DNA of 64,000 bases. Source: PMG-095 sp037200885 (GTDB lineage: Bacteria; Myxococcota_A; Polyangia; Polyangiales; Polyangiaceae). The notes under the pieces are model-generated. The model was given only the letters and a program-made list of their open reading frames with translations, did not search any database and was not told the DNA's origin. The stretch's first letter is position 1; every line of letters starts with the position of its first letter. The stretch is taken from positions 1,364,001-1,428,000 of the forward strand of contig JBBCIN010000003.1 in assembly GCA_037200885.1 (NCBI GenBank), in the 5' to 3' direction. This document shows positions 35,416-44,702 of the stretch, piece by piece. Both the position numbers and the translations under genes were made by a program.

Positions 35416-37359
35416 TTAGGGCGAACCGCGTTTGCCGGCCATCAGCGCCAGCACGGGGACCAAGGCGCCCAAATCTTCGATCGCCGCGCGCGGCAGAACG
35501 AGCGTGTTGGTGATCTCGGGGCCGCTCGGGTTCAGCTCATAGCTGAAGAGCACCGGTGTTTCCCCGTGGTGCGGGAGCGCGGTGAACAGCTTCTGCGCGT
35601 CGGCAGCGCGCACACCGAGCGCGCCCATTTGACCAGCGAAGCGCTGCAACGTCAGAAATCCTGCTGCGCCGGGCGTGCTCTTCAGCGCGTCGAGCCCTTC
35701 CCGAGTGCGCAGCACCGGCGCTTGCGGATCCTTCAGCGACTCGAGCCGCTTGATCATGGCCTTCTCGTCCGGACACACGCCAACCCAACTGTGTTGACCG
35801 TCGAAGGCGACGATCAGCGAGAGCGGCACGCTCTTGGCGGACGCCTTGCCTTTCGGCGCGGGTTCGAGCTGGAGCTGCCCCTTGGCATATTTCTCGAAGA
35901 GCTCGCGCGAGATATCCAGACGGTAGGCCTTCGCGCCGGGTTTGAAGCCGCGCACCTGCACGCCGTGCGAGCTGACCTTTGGCAGCAAGGCGGGGTCTAA
36001 GTTCACGCGCGCCTTGAGCAACCGTGCCAGATCGCGGCTGCCCAGCGTCGCCGAGAGCGCGTCGAAAAGGGCGATCAGGCTCTTCGGGTCGCCTTCGAGC
36101 GCGGCAACTTGCCAGCCGAAGACCCGATAGCCGGCGGCCAGGAGCGGATCGCTCGGCAGTTCGCTGAGCTCACCCTGAGCGCGCACTTGCTTGGTGCTCT
36201 GTTCGAACAGCAGTTCGACCGACTTGGAGGCTTGATTGCGCAACCCAAGCGGTACCTTCTCGGATTCGAGGTAGCCGTCCAACAGCTCGGCCAGGGTGTG
36301 GCCAATGGGCTCGAGTCTTCCTGGCTTCCAACCCGCGCCGAAGCTCGCTTGCGTGCTGTCGGCCGGCATCTGCCAAAACAAATCCGGAGCGGGTTCGACG
36401 ATAGCCAGCGTCTCCGTGGCCGCCTGCACCAGCCAGGACTTTTGGCCCACGAACTTGAGATCGACGCGCAGGTCGATCAGGTTCTTTGCGCTATCCAAGG
36501 CGCCGTCGAGGCGGACACGGTCCAAGTCTTGCACGAACGCGGTGGCTTCATCGACCAGCGTGTAGGCAACGTCGGACAGGGCTCGATCGAAGCGCGGACT
36601 GTCGACCTGAACCTCGCGCAGCAAAAAGCCGGCGAGCAGGCGCGCAGAGCCGAGCTCGGCCTGGTACTTCTTTTTGATCGGCTCGAGCCGCACTTCAACC
36701 TGGAAATCCACGTTCGGCAGCGGTTCGTTGGGCAGCCCGCGCGTCGCGTAGTTGAACAAGCCCTCCACGTCATGCGCGCGATGACCGCAGACCAAGCGAG
36801 CCGGCGCGCTACCGACGGCAAGGCCCGCTGCGCACGAGATGTCGTCCGCATCGCCAATTCGGTACACGCCGGCACGCAGCCTTCGCACCGACTGCCCCTT
36901 GCTTCGGGCGAAATCGAGCGCGGCGTCGAGTGAAGTCAGGCCGACTGACACCACCGCAAGCGGCTCGGGGACCTTGCCCTCGCCCTGAGGATCGAGCGCC
37001 ATGGACGCTTCGACCGGCGCATCCCAAGCGACCACGCCCTCCAGCCCCTTGAGCTCGGACGGCAGGACGTCATGCAGTTTGTACGGGAAGTTCGCCCAGG
37101 CCGCGACGGTCTCGATTGCGGTCTCCGGCTTCTTGAAGCGCGCCACGGCGATCAGGTCCGCGGGAGCTGTCACTGGAGACAGATCCGCCGCTTCTTCTTT
37201 GGGGATCGGCACCGCGCTCACCACGGGAGCGGCCAGCGGCGTCGCGGCCGGTGCCGGCGCTCCGCAGCCGAGCAGCGCGGCCGGCACTGCCCCCAGCCAC
37301 AACCATTGGTACGAGATCCACCGTGACGCCGTGTTCGAGCGCGAGCGTTCCTTCGACAT
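35416..37359 (-). CDS. Large lipoprotein of unknown function
   Basis: 647 residues from ATG 37359 (MSKERSRSN). The hydrophobic stretch ends in a lipobox (AALLGCGAP). After an Ala/Pro/Val linker the body has no recognised domain; it mixes helical and strand-like blocks (PADLIAVARFKKPETAIETV; LDFARSKGQSVRRLRAGVYR; MIKRLESLKDPQAPVLRTRE). The pattern of paired alpha/beta units recalls DUF3352-like or other periplasmic lipoproteins found in Polyangiales. It lies downstream of dnaK in the same direction with a 111-base gap, so read-through transcription is possible. Confidence 0.6.
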   Translation of the reverse strand: MSKERSRSNTASRWISYQWLWLGAVPAALLGCGAPAPAATPLAAPVVSAVPIPKEEAADLSPVTAPADLIAVARFKKPETAIETVAAWANFPYKLHDVLPSELKGLEGVVAWDAPVEASMALDPQGEGKVPEPLAVVSVGLTSLDAALDFARSKGQSVRRLRAGVYRIGDADDISCAAGLAVGSAPARLVCGHRAHDVEGLFNYATRGLPNEPLPNVDFQVEVRLEPIKKKYQAELGSARLLAGFLLREVQVDSPRFDRALSDVAYTLVDEATAFVQDLDRVRLDGALDSAKNLIDLRVDLKFVGQKSWLVQAATETLAIVEPAPDLFWQMPADSTQASFGAGWKPGRLEPIGHTLAELLDGYLESEKVPLGLRNQASKSVELLFEQSTKQVRAQGELSELPSDPLLAAGYRVFGWQVAALEGDPKSLIALFDALSATLGSRDLARLLKARVNLDPALLPKVSSHGVQVRGFKPGAKAYRLDISRELFEKYAKGQLQLEPAPKGKASAKSVPLSLIVAFDGQHSWVGVCPDEKAMIKRLESLKDPQAPVLRTREGLDALKSTPGAAGFLTLQRFAGQMGALGVRAADAQKLFTALPHHGETPVLFSYELNPSGPEITNTLVLPRAAIEDLGALVPVLALMAGKRGSP

Positions 37360-37470
37360 TGAAGGGCACTCTACACGCCCCTTCTCGGGACACAAAACGA
37401 CAGAAACGCGCGCTGCCGCAGCATTTGCCACGTCAGACGCGCGTTCCTTCACTCCGGCTCGAGCGAGCTC

Positions 37471-39381
37471 TCAGTTCGATTCTTCGAACTCGGCGTCGAT
37501 CACGTCACCCTTCTTCGGGTCGTCACTCGCGCCGCCCGAGGGACCTGCTGCACCGGGGCCAGCACCGCCACCGGGAGGAGCGCCAGCGCCCTCGTACATC
37601 TTGGAAGCCATGGCGTGGGCTTCCTTCTCGAGACGCGCGAGCACGTCCGTCACCTTGTCGTCGTCTTGCTTCTCGACCGCGGCGCGGCCTTCCTTTATCA
37701 AGGACTCGATCGAAGCGACATCGACGCCGCCGAGCTTGTCCTTGTTGTCCGCGATTTGCTTTTCGAGCTGGTAACACATGTTATCGAGCTTGTTGCGGCG
37801 GTCGATCTCTTCACGGCGGCGCTTGTCTTCCGCTTCGTGCGCGGCCGCGTCTTTGACCATGCGGTCGATGTCATCCTTGTTGATGCCGCTCGACGCCGTG
37901 ATCGTGATACGCTGATCCTTGCCCGTTGCCAGATCCTTGGCGCCTACGGAAAGGATGCCGTTGGCGTCGATGTCGAACGTGACCTCGACCTTCGGCACGC
38001 CGCGGGGCGCCGTCGGCAGACCCTCGAGGTGGAACTTACCGAGCGTGCGGTTGTAACGGGCCTCGGCGCGCTCACCCTGCAAGACGTGGATCTCCACCGA
38101 CGTTTGGCTGTCCGCCGCGGTGGAGTAAATTTCCTTCTTTTGCGTGGGAATCGTGGTGTTGCGCGGGATCATCACGGTCATCACGCCGCCCAGGGTTTCG
38201 ACGCCCAGGGAGAGCGGGGTGACATCCAAGAGCACGACGTCCTGCACGTCACCGGAGAGCACGCCGCCTTGGACGGCGGCGCCAATGGCCACCACCTCAT
38301 CCGGATTGACGCCCTTGTGCGCTTCTTTGCCAAAGTACTTGGTGACGACTTCTTGCACGAGCGGAATGCGAGTCGAACCACCGACCAACACGACCTCGTT
38401 GATGTCGCTGACCTTCTTCTTCGCGTCCTCGAGCGCACGCTTGAGCGGCTCGAGCGTGCGGTCGACGAGCGGACGGATCATTTGCTCCAGCTTGGAGCGC
38501 GTCAGTTGCTTCTGCAGATGCTTCGGCCCGCTGGCGTCCGCCGTGAGGAACGGCAGGTTGATGGTCGTCTCTTGCTTGTTCGAAAGCTCGATCTTCGCCT
38601 GCTCAGCCGCGTCCTTGAGGCGCTGGATGACCATCTTGTCGTTCGAGACATCGATGCCGGTGTCCTTGCGGAACTCCGCGCTCAGCCAATCCATCAGCAT
38701 GTGATCGACGTCATCGCCACCGAGGTTGGTATCGCCGTTGGTCGCAATCACTTGCACGACGTTGTCGCCGACCTCCAGAATCGAAATGTCGAAGGTGCCG
38801 CCGCCGAAATCGTATACGGCGATGATCTCGTTGGCCTTCTTGTCGAGACCATAGGCCAGAGCCGCAGCGGTCGGCTCGTTGATGATGCGCCGCACGTCCA
38901 GACCGGCGATCTTGCCTGCGTCCTTGGTGGCTTGGCGCTGCGCGTCGTTGAAGTAGGCGGGCACCGTGATCACGGCTTCCGTGACCTTCTCGCCCAGGTA
39001 ATCTTCCGCGGCCTTCTTCAGCTTCTGCAGCACCTTCGCCGAAACTTCCGGCGGGGCCATCTGCTTGCCGCGGGCCTCGATCCAAGCGTCACCGTTCGGG
39101 CCCTTGACCAGCTTGAAGGGGAAGCGCTTGGCTTCCTTCTCACTCTCCTCATAGCGGCGGCCGATGAAGCGCTTGGCCGAGTAGACCGTATTTTCCGGAT
39201 TGGTCACTGCCTGACGCTTGGCGATCGTACCGACCAGGACCTCGCCCTTGTCATCCCAAGCGATGACGGAGGGCGTGAGCCGCGCTCCCTCTTCGTTCAC
39301 GATGACTTTGGCTTCTTTGCCTTCCATGACGGCGACGACGCTGTTCGTCGTGCCAAGGTCGATGCCGATGATCTTGCCCAT
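37471..39381 (-). CDS. dnaK: Hsp70 chaperone DnaK
   Basis: 636 residues from ATG 39381 (MGKIIGIDLGTTNSVVAVME). ATPase-domain signatures: IDLGTTNS, VYDFGGGTFDISIL, VVLVGGSTRIPLVQEV. The linker and substrate-binding domain are complete (VVLLDVTPLSLGVETLGG) and the tail ends in the bacterial EEVD-like end DVIDAEFEESN after a Gly/Pro-rich stretch. It folds and refolds proteins with DnaJ and GrpE; neither is in this window, so the chaperone genes are scattered. A TTGACC/TATGTT promoter with a palindrome over the -35 box lies about 155-180 bases upstream. Confidence 0.98.
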   Translation of the reverse strand: MGKIIGIDLGTTNSVVAVMEGKEAKVIVNEEGARLTPSVIAWDDKGEVLVGTIAKRQAVTNPENTVYSAKRFIGRRYEESEKEAKRFPFKLVKGPNGDAWIEARGKQMAPPEVSAKVLQKLKKAAEDYLGEKVTEAVITVPAYFNDAQRQATKDAGKIAGLDVRRIINEPTAAALAYGLDKKANEIIAVYDFGGGTFDISILEVGDNVVQVIATNGDTNLGGDDVDHMLMDWLSAEFRKDTGIDVSNDKMVIQRLKDAAEQAKIELSNKQETTINLPFLTADASGPKHLQKQLTRSKLEQMIRPLVDRTLEPLKRALEDAKKKVSDINEVVLVGGSTRIPLVQEVVTKYFGKEAHKGVNPDEVVAIGAAVQGGVLSGDVQDVVLLDVTPLSLGVETLGGVMTVMIPRNTTIPTQKKEIYSTAADSQTSVEIHVLQGERAEARYNRTLGKFHLEGLPTAPRGVPKVEVTFDIDANGILSVGAKDLATGKDQRITITASSGINKDDIDRMVKDAAAHEAEDKRRREEIDRRNKLDNMCYQLEKQIADNKDKLGGVDVASIESLIKEGRAAVEKQDDDKVTDVLARLEKEAHAMASKMYEGAGAPPGGGAGPGAAGPSGGASDDPKKGDVIDAEFEESN

Positions 39382-39535
39382 GATGCTGGTTCTCCTCACG
39401 TCGCCCCCGACACATGCGAGGGACACTGTTCATGCGATGTCGTACGTTGCCGGCGCCCACGAATCGGGGCGGGCTCCGCGAAGTTGTGGCGGCTGAGTGC
39501 CCGGCAATCGAGCGCCCGAGGCCGCGAACGCGAGC

Positions 39536-39563
39536 AACATAACCACCGACCCCCGGGGGTCAA
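39536..39563 (-). promoter_or_regulatory. Putative dnaK promoter with palindromic operator
   Basis: On the minus strand TTGACC (39563-39558) and TATGTT (39541-39536) are separated by 16 bases, a sigma70-type arrangement that would give a 5' leader of about 145 bases before dnaK. A perfect 14-base palindrome, GACCCCCGGGGGTC at 39548-39561, overlaps the -35 box and spacer. No CIRCE element and no heat-shock sigma32-like box is apparent. Whether the palindrome binds a repressor is inference. Confidence 0.45.
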
Positions 39564-39639
39564 CCGGGCAATCGGCACGAGACCCAGAAAAGCGGGGGCC
39601 GAAACTGCGCCCAAACCTGCGCGGCGGGCTGTTTTTTGG

Positions 39640-39667
39640 TTGACACTTACGGCGCAAAAGCTACTTT
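39640..39667 (+). promoter_or_regulatory. sigma70-type promoter of the tRNA-Ala gene
   Basis: A consensus -35 TTGACA (39640-39645) and a -10-like TACTTT (39662-39667) are 16 bases apart. The -10 ends 13 bases before the tRNA 5' end, the expected distance for a short leader. The only perfect TTGACA near a -10 that I noticed in the window. Confidence 0.65.
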
Positions 39668-39680
39668 CCGCGTCCCTGTT

Positions 39681-39753
39681 GGGGCGGTAGCTCAGCTGGG
39701 AGAGCGCTGCGTTCGCAATGCAGAGGTCAGGGGTTCGATCCCCCTCCGCTCCA
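39681..39753 (+). tRNA. tRNA-Ala (anticodon CGC)
   Basis: 73 bases forming a full cloverleaf. Acceptor stem GGGGCGG pairs with CCGCTCC (one G-T), D-arm GCTC..GAGC, anticodon stem CTGCG/TGCAG with loop TTCGCAA giving anticodon CGC (reads GCG), variable loop AGGTC, T-arm AGGGG-TTCGATC-CCCCT and discriminator A. The CCA end is not encoded. GCG is a frequent Ala codon in this GC-rich window. Confidence 0.97.
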
Positions 39754-39772
39754 CCCTTCAGGCACTTGGATT

Positions 39773-41032
39773 CTACGACGAAACGCGCTTCAAAAATGAG
39801 GCGCGCTTGCGTTTGCGCAAGACGAACAGAGCACTCGCCGTGAGCACCAGCGCCGGGAGCGGCGTGCCGCGGCCGGGAGCCGCCACCCGAAGCGCACAGG
39901 AAGAGTCGGATGCCGCGCTCGCTTTGCCCAGGCAAACGCCGAAGGCGGTCGAGCATGCGGTGCCGCTCGGGCAATCTGCTTGCTCGTTACAGAGCTGGGC
40001 GCAGTAGGCGTTGGTCGCCGAGTTGGTGGGCGAGTAGCAGGCGAACGCGGACGAACATTCTTCCGGCCCGACGCATTGGTCACCCTGCTTGCCCAACTTG
40101 GCCGATGCCCCCTGCCCTGCACCCGCAGCGGAACTCGCGCCTGCGTCTGCCTCGCCGGCGGGATCGCTCAGCCCAGTTTTGACCCAAAGTGGGGCAACGT
40201 AATTGCCACGCTCGGCGGCCTGTTCGGCGATCTGGATCATCCAATCCTTCCAAGACGCGACCGAGCCGTACACCGGGTGCGCGCAGTCGGCGCCGCTGCG
40301 CGAAACCACGCCGACGACCTTGCCCGCCGCATCCAAAGCCGGGCCGCCGGAATCGCCCGAGCAGACGCCGACCTCGCCCACGAACTCGCTCGCCTCGACC
40401 CCTTCCCCGCAACTGCCGGGGATACAGCTGACAGCGAGGCCGGCGCGTGCACGCCGCAGCCCAGCTACGCCCTGGTCCCCCACTGAGTCGAGGCCGTAAC
40501 CGACGGCGCTGTACAGTTCACCGCGCGCGACCGCGCGATCGATGCGCGGCACGAGTGGCGTCGCGGCGCTGGCGGGCACATTCGTCGCGAGCGTGATCAG
40601 CGCAAGATCGTAGCCGCAAATATCGCTGCCTTCGCTCGGCACGCTCACGGACAACGCCCGGTACGGCATGCTCACGTCGTCGATCGAGGAAGCATTCCCG
40701 GCGAGGAAAGTGCTGGCCGCGAACGGCGCGCTTGCCATCGTCTTACCGCAAGTCACCTGCTCTTCGGTCACGTCCGACACACAGTGGCGCGCGGTAAGCA
40801 GCAAGTTCGGCGCGATTAGCGAGGCCGAACAGAGCGCAACGCCCGCCTTGCCACGCTCCGACACCAACGAAAAGACGTTCGAGTCCACGCTATCCGGTTG
40901 ACCGCCGCTGATCTCCGAGCGCGCACTCGCGGCCGGCTCCGAATCGCGATCGCTCGAAGCACACGATAACGCCAAGCAGCTTGCGCTCAGCGCGAGCAGC
41001 GACCGGATGACCAAGCCAACTTTGAAACTCAT
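39773..41032 (-). CDS. Trypsin-like serine protease with Cys-TM-basic C-terminal tail
   Basis: 419 residues. N-terminal signal (LLALSASCLALSC), then a chymotrypsin-fold domain with the complete triad: H83 in LTARHC, D142 in YDLALI and S228 in GVCSGDSGGP. ISGGQ near residue 41 resembles a zymogen-activation N-terminus. A Cys-rich segment follows (QCVGPEECSSAFACYSP; NEQADCPSGTACSTAFG). The C-terminus has a lone Cys, a short PG-containing turn, a hydrophobic helix (LPALVLTASALFVL) and a basic end (RKRKR), the tripartite organisation of MYXO-CTERM-type sorting signals. Likely surface-anchored then released or retained; substrate unknown. Confidence 0.88.
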   Translation of the reverse strand: MSFKVGLVIRSLLALSASCLALSCASSDRDSEPAASARSEISGGQPDSVDSNVFSLVSERGKAGVALCSASLIAPNLLLTARHCVSDVTEEQVTCGKTMASAPFAASTFLAGNASSIDDVSMPYRALSVSVPSEGSDICGYDLALITLATNVPASAATPLVPRIDRAVARGELYSAVGYGLDSVGDQGVAGLRRARAGLAVSCIPGSCGEGVEASEFVGEVGVCSGDSGGPALDAAGKVVGVVSRSGADCAHPVYGSVASWKDWMIQIAEQAAERGNYVAPLWVKTGLSDPAGEADAGASSAAGAGQGASAKLGKQGDQCVGPEECSSAFACYSPTNSATNAYCAQLCNEQADCPSGTACSTAFGVCLGKASAASDSSCALRVAAPGRGTPLPALVLTASALFVLRKRKRASFLKRVSS

Positions 41033-41223
41033 CGGGACGCCGCTCCAAGGCTACGGTGAGCGACCGCCGAGTGCCAGCAGCTCGCAAAATCCGTGTGCGA
41101 ATTGCGCCGCTGCCGATCAAGGCCATTGGCCTCCCATTGCAACATTCAAGCTTGGGTTGATGGTCACGAGATCGCGCGTGCCGCGTCCCAGCCTTCGGCG
41201 TCGCGGAGCGTCACTCATTTCTT

Positions 41224-42114
41224 TCAACCGGGGTCCCCGGGTGACCTCACCCTCGGGGCGGGTGGCGAGCGACGCGGCGCGACCAAGTCAGCGCAACAAC
41301 GGGTGCCCGTCGAGTAATCGAAGTAGCTCTCTGCATGTGACGAGACTTGTGCGTCGCAGCCCTTGGTGGTTGCGCGCGCATAGAATCCTCCCAAAAACAT
41401 CTTGTCCTCGACCCATTCGTCGAGGTTTCCCACCATGTCGTAGATTTTTTCGCCCGACCACTCACTCGCGCAGTGGACCGTCGCGCCCGTCAAACGAAGC
41501 AGCGGATCCTCTCCTTCTTCGACCAAGTTCAGTCGCGGGTCCAAAAGCCCGAGCGAGGAGGAAGCGTGCAGCACGTGGCCGGGGTGGATGGCGCGGTGCA
41601 CGTTGCAGCGCCCAGCGCGAAAGCTATCGCCATAGGGGAACTGCGTGCCCTTCTGCCCGCGACACGCGGTCACCCACTCGTCCTTGCTGCACAGCCGCTT
41701 GTGCGCGTTCTCGCACGCCCGCTTGGCAAGGTGATAGGACAGGTAAGCCTGGGGCAGGGCTTCGGCCTCGGACACCGCGCGCGGTTCGAAAGCGCGCTCG
41801 CGCTGAAGGCGAGGCAACTCAGGCAGCGGAAATGAGCGAGCCGCCGCCGCGCCCAACGTGCTCTGCTCGCACAGCCAAGTGTCGCGCACACTTGCCGCGA
41901 GCTTCGGGCTCGGGGGATAGAACGGGGACAGCGGCTCGCCGCTCGCAACGTCCACCGTTCGAATCTCCCAACGGTCGATGCAGAAGGAGTGAACCCGCAC
42001 CATCTCGGGACGGCAGCGAGGAGCAGGTGGCGGGCCGGACGGGCCGTCTGCCCGCAACGTGCCGAAACGCAGGCCCGCGAGCGCGAAACAGAACAGCGAA
42101 AGCCAGCGCCGCAT
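41224..42114 (-). CDS. Formylglycine-generating-enzyme (SUMF1/FGE) family protein
   Basis: 296 residues from ATG 42114 (MRRWLSLFCFALAGLRFG), which starts a signal peptide; the frame is open 83 codons upstream but that part is antisense to pcm and not family-like. The FGE fold is indicated by MVRVHSFCIDRWEI near the N-terminus, ACENAHKRLCSKDEWVTACR, and YDMVGNLDEWVEDKMFLGGF near the C-terminus. Members are widespread in myxobacteria; many are non-catalytic, and the catalytic Cys pair of true FGE cannot be confirmed here. Divergent from pcm, 138 bases apart. Confidence 0.85.
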   Translation of the reverse strand: MRRWLSLFCFALAGLRFGTLRADGPSGPPPAPRCRPEMVRVHSFCIDRWEIRTVDVASGEPLSPFYPPSPKLAASVRDTWLCEQSTLGAAAARSFPLPELPRLQRERAFEPRAVSEAEALPQAYLSYHLAKRACENAHKRLCSKDEWVTACRGQKGTQFPYGDSFRAGRCNVHRAIHPGHVLHASSSLGLLDPRLNLVEEGEDPLLRLTGATVHCASEWSGEKIYDMVGNLDEWVEDKMFLGGFYARATTKGCDAQVSSHAESYFDYSTGTRCCADLVAPRRSPPAPRVRSPGDPG

Positions 42115-42252
42115 CAGCTGGAAATACCAGCATTTTTGCCACGTCGTGACGAGCGCAATCGACCCTGACAGAAGAGAAATGCGAGCACCCGGCTCGGCTT
42201 TCGCACGCTCGGCCGTTGCGGCGTAGCGAACCCAGACCCATCGTCCGGGCAG

Positions 42253-42888
42253 ATGCCGAGCGACCTCGACCTCCGGCGGCAACAGCTGATCGAACGCATC
42301 CGCGCTTCGACACAGATCGAAGACGTGCGGGTTTTGAACGCGTTCGCGTCCGTTCCACGCCATGAATTTCTGTCCGAAGCGCAGGCTGCCATCGCTTACG
42401 AAGATCGCGCGGTACCGCTGGACGAGGGGCAGACGGTGAGCCAGCCGAGCATGATTGCGATCATGCTCGCCGAGCTGAAGTGCGAGCCCACGCAGCGCGC
42501 GCTCGAAGTGGGGGCCGGGTCGGGCTATGCGGCTGCCGTGCTGGGCCAGCTCGTCGCCGAGGTGTACGCGATCGAAGTGCGGCCGGTGCTAGCGGCACGC
42601 GCAAGCGCCAACTTGGCACGCAGCGGCGCGAGCAACGTGCACGTGGTGGAGGGTGACGGCAGCCTCGGCCTGGCCGCACATGCACCCTATGATCGAATCT
42701 TGGTTTCGGCGGCTCCGAGCCAGGTTCCGAACGCGCTCTTGGAGCAGCTAGCCGTGGGCGGGCGGATCGCCATCCCCGTCGGCGACGAACACAACCAGAC
42801 CCTGCTCTTGGGCGAGAAAACCAGCACGGGCGAGCTGGTCTGGCAGCGCACCGTGCCCTGTATTTTCGTACCGCTCGTGCACGCCTGA
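42253..42888 (+). CDS. pcm: Protein-L-isoaspartate O-methyltransferase
   Basis: 211 residues. Family blocks in order: VPRHEFLSEAQAAIAYEDRA, PLDEGQTVSQPSMIAIM, and the SAM motif I ALEVGAGSGYAAAVLGQL, then VHVVEGDGSLGLAAHAPYDR and FVPLVHA at the end. It methylates L-isoaspartyl residues formed by protein damage, starting their repair in the cytoplasm. A stand-alone gene here, convergent with the YqgE/AlgH gene. Confidence 0.95.
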   Translation: MPSDLDLRRQQLIERIRASTQIEDVRVLNAFASVPRHEFLSEAQAAIAYEDRAVPLDEGQTVSQPSMIAIMLAELKCEPTQRALEVGAGSGYAAAVLGQLVAEVYAIEVRPVLAARASANLARSGASNVHVVEGDGSLGLAAHAPYDRILVSAAPSQVPNALLEQLAVGGRIAIPVGDEHNQTLLLGEKTSTGELVWQRTVPCIFVPLVHA

Positions 42889-42905
42889 CGCCAAGCTGAA
42901 GCGAC

Positions 42906-43472
42906 TCAGGCCGAACCGACGGTGCGGGTGTTGAAGGACATCGGGCTAGCGCCGACGCGTTGGTAGGCTCGTGCCCACAGCTCCTCGGGTGGCGTGTCGA
43001 AGACAATCTCGGCGCTGACGTCGGTGGGCAGCCAGGCGCCGACTTTGATCTCGTTCTCCAGCTGCCACGGAGCCCAGCCAGCATAACCCATCAGTGTGAT
43101 GAGTCCGGGCGGGACCCGCGAGTTGACGATCGCCTCCAAGACTTTGCGCGAGGCGCTGGCCTGAATGCCGGGCGCGACCTCCATCTGACCTTCGAGCTCG
43201 GGGGAGAGCGCGCCGCTCGGGTAGATCAACCAAACCTGCTCTGGCGACACCGGGCCGCCCACACGCACCACGCCGGGCAAATCCGGTGCGGTGTCCAGGA
43301 TGCGGGCTCGCACCAGCAGCTCGGAGAACGACATCGATTGTTGGCCATTGAGCACCCAACCGAACGCGCCATCGGGGCCATGGGCTGAAAGCAACACCAC
43401 CGAGCGTTCGAAGTTTGGATCCGCGAGCGGAGGGGCCGCCAAGAGCAAGCCCGGAGCCAATACGGAGGTCAT
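42906..43472 (-). CDS. YqgE/AlgH (UPF0301) family protein
   Basis: 188 residues. Matches the family pattern: APGLLLAAPPLADPNFERSV, GAFGWVLNGQ, VRVGGPVSPEQVWLIYPSG, and the C-terminal GYAGWAPWQLENEIKVGAW (conserved GYAGWGPGQLE block). Structure known from homologues, biochemical role uncertain; AlgH of Pseudomonas affects exoproduct regulation. Convergent with pcm, 17 bases between stops. Confidence 0.93.
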   Translation of the reverse strand: MTSVLAPGLLLAAPPLADPNFERSVVLLSAHGPDGAFGWVLNGQQSMSFSELLVRARILDTAPDLPGVVRVGGPVSPEQVWLIYPSGALSPELEGQMEVAPGIQASASRKVLEAIVNSRVPPGLITLMGYAGWAPWQLENEIKVGAWLPTDVSAEIVFDTPPEELWARAYQRVGASPMSFNTRTVGSA

Positions 43473-43757
43473 CTAGGAGAACGCTAACGTGCCCGCCCGC
43501 GCTCGTCGATCGCAGCGACCAGTGGCAGCTCCCCCGGGCCGGGCCGGCGCCCGAGCAAAGCTTCAGCCCAGGCCGCGCGCGCCTCGTTCTCAGCCCGAGG
43601 GCCGCAAGAACGTATGCCAAAGAGCCGCCCCTTTCCGGCCGTTCCCGCGGGGAAAACGCGCAAAACGGGCAAAACGCGAGCGAGTGGCGACCGATGTGGG
43701 CAGGGTGAATGCCGCGTGTCGCCGCCGAGGGCTTACTGATAGAGTGGAGGTCGATCG

Positions 43758-44603
43758 ATGCGCGTCACCTTTTATGGCGTTCGGGGTTCGGTTCCGTCAC
43801 CCGGGCCGCAGACTGCTCGCTATGGAGGGAATACCTCCTGCGTCGAGGTGCGGCTTGCGGACGGTTCTGTGTTGGCGCTCGATGCAGGCACGGGCCTGCG
43901 CCAGATGGGCAACAACCTTCTGCGTGAGGGACGCCCGTCGCCGGTGCACCTTTTGCTCTCGCACACTCATTGGGACCATGTGCTCGGTCTGCCGTTCTTT
44001 GGCCCGCTCTGGGGCAAGGACAATCACATCTTCGTCTACCCGCTGGCCAACGATGCGCAGGAGCGCTTCCAGCGCAACATCTTCGACGACATCCATTTTC
44101 CGGTCAGCGTCGACGACATCCCCGCGCGCATGGAGTTCGTGAAGCCCGAGACGCAAACCTGGCGCATCGGCTCAGCGACCGTGAGTCGGATCATGTTGAA
44201 CCATCCGGGGGGCGCCCAGGGCTTCCGCATCGACGACGATGGCGGCACCTCGCTCGCCTACATCACCGACAACGAGTTACGCGCCGGCAAAGCCTTGGTT
44301 ACCGTGGAGGAACTAGCGCGCTTCGCGGACGACGTCGATGTGCTGATTCACGACTCGCAGTATTTGATGGCCGACATGCCGCACAAGCACGGTTGGGGGC
44401 ACTCGGTCGTGGATGACGTCCTGAATCTCGGGGTGCTGGCGGAACCCAAACGGTTGGTGCTTTTCCATCATGATCCCGACCGCACGGACGACGCGCTCGA
44501 TGCCATCGGCGAGCGCTCCCAGCACTGGATCCGCGAACATGCCAAGGGTACGGAAGTCATCGTCGCCAGCGAAAGCTTGACGCTCGAGGTCGACGGCAAG
44601 TAG
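43758..44603 (+). CDS. MBL-fold metallo-hydrolase
   Basis: 281 residues. Metal-binding motif SHTHWDHVLGLP with the HxHxDH pattern, an early core GYGGNTSCVEV-like block (ARYGGNTSCVEVRL), ALDAGTGLRQM, and later LNHPGGAQGF and LVLFHHDPDRTDD for further metal ligands. Resembles the PhnP/RNase Z-like branch that cleaves phosphodiesters, but the exact substrate is unknown. A 285-base gap without a supported gene precedes it. Confidence 0.88.
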   Translation: MRVTFYGVRGSVPSPGPQTARYGGNTSCVEVRLADGSVLALDAGTGLRQMGNNLLREGRPSPVHLLLSHTHWDHVLGLPFFGPLWGKDNHIFVYPLANDAQERFQRNIFDDIHFPVSVDDIPARMEFVKPETQTWRIGSATVSRIMLNHPGGAQGFRIDDDGGTSLAYITDNELRAGKALVTVEELARFADDVDVLIHDSQYLMADMPHKHGWGHSVVDDVLNLGVLAEPKRLVLFHHDPDRTDDALDAIGERSQHWIREHAKGTEVIVASESLTLEVDGK

Positions 44604-44702
44604 CCCCGGCGACGGCAGACTCGGCATTGGTGCACTGCCGATACGCAGTCTTTCCGAAATCCGGACTATTGGCGCGCGCGGGTTCGAGGTAATTCTTCGC
44701 CC

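Noticed and set aside
37615..39690. 691-codon open frame on the + strand antisense to dnaK
   Set aside because: Fully overlaps a textbook dnaK; long antisense frames opposite GC-rich conserved genes are a codon-bias artefact. No domain recognised.
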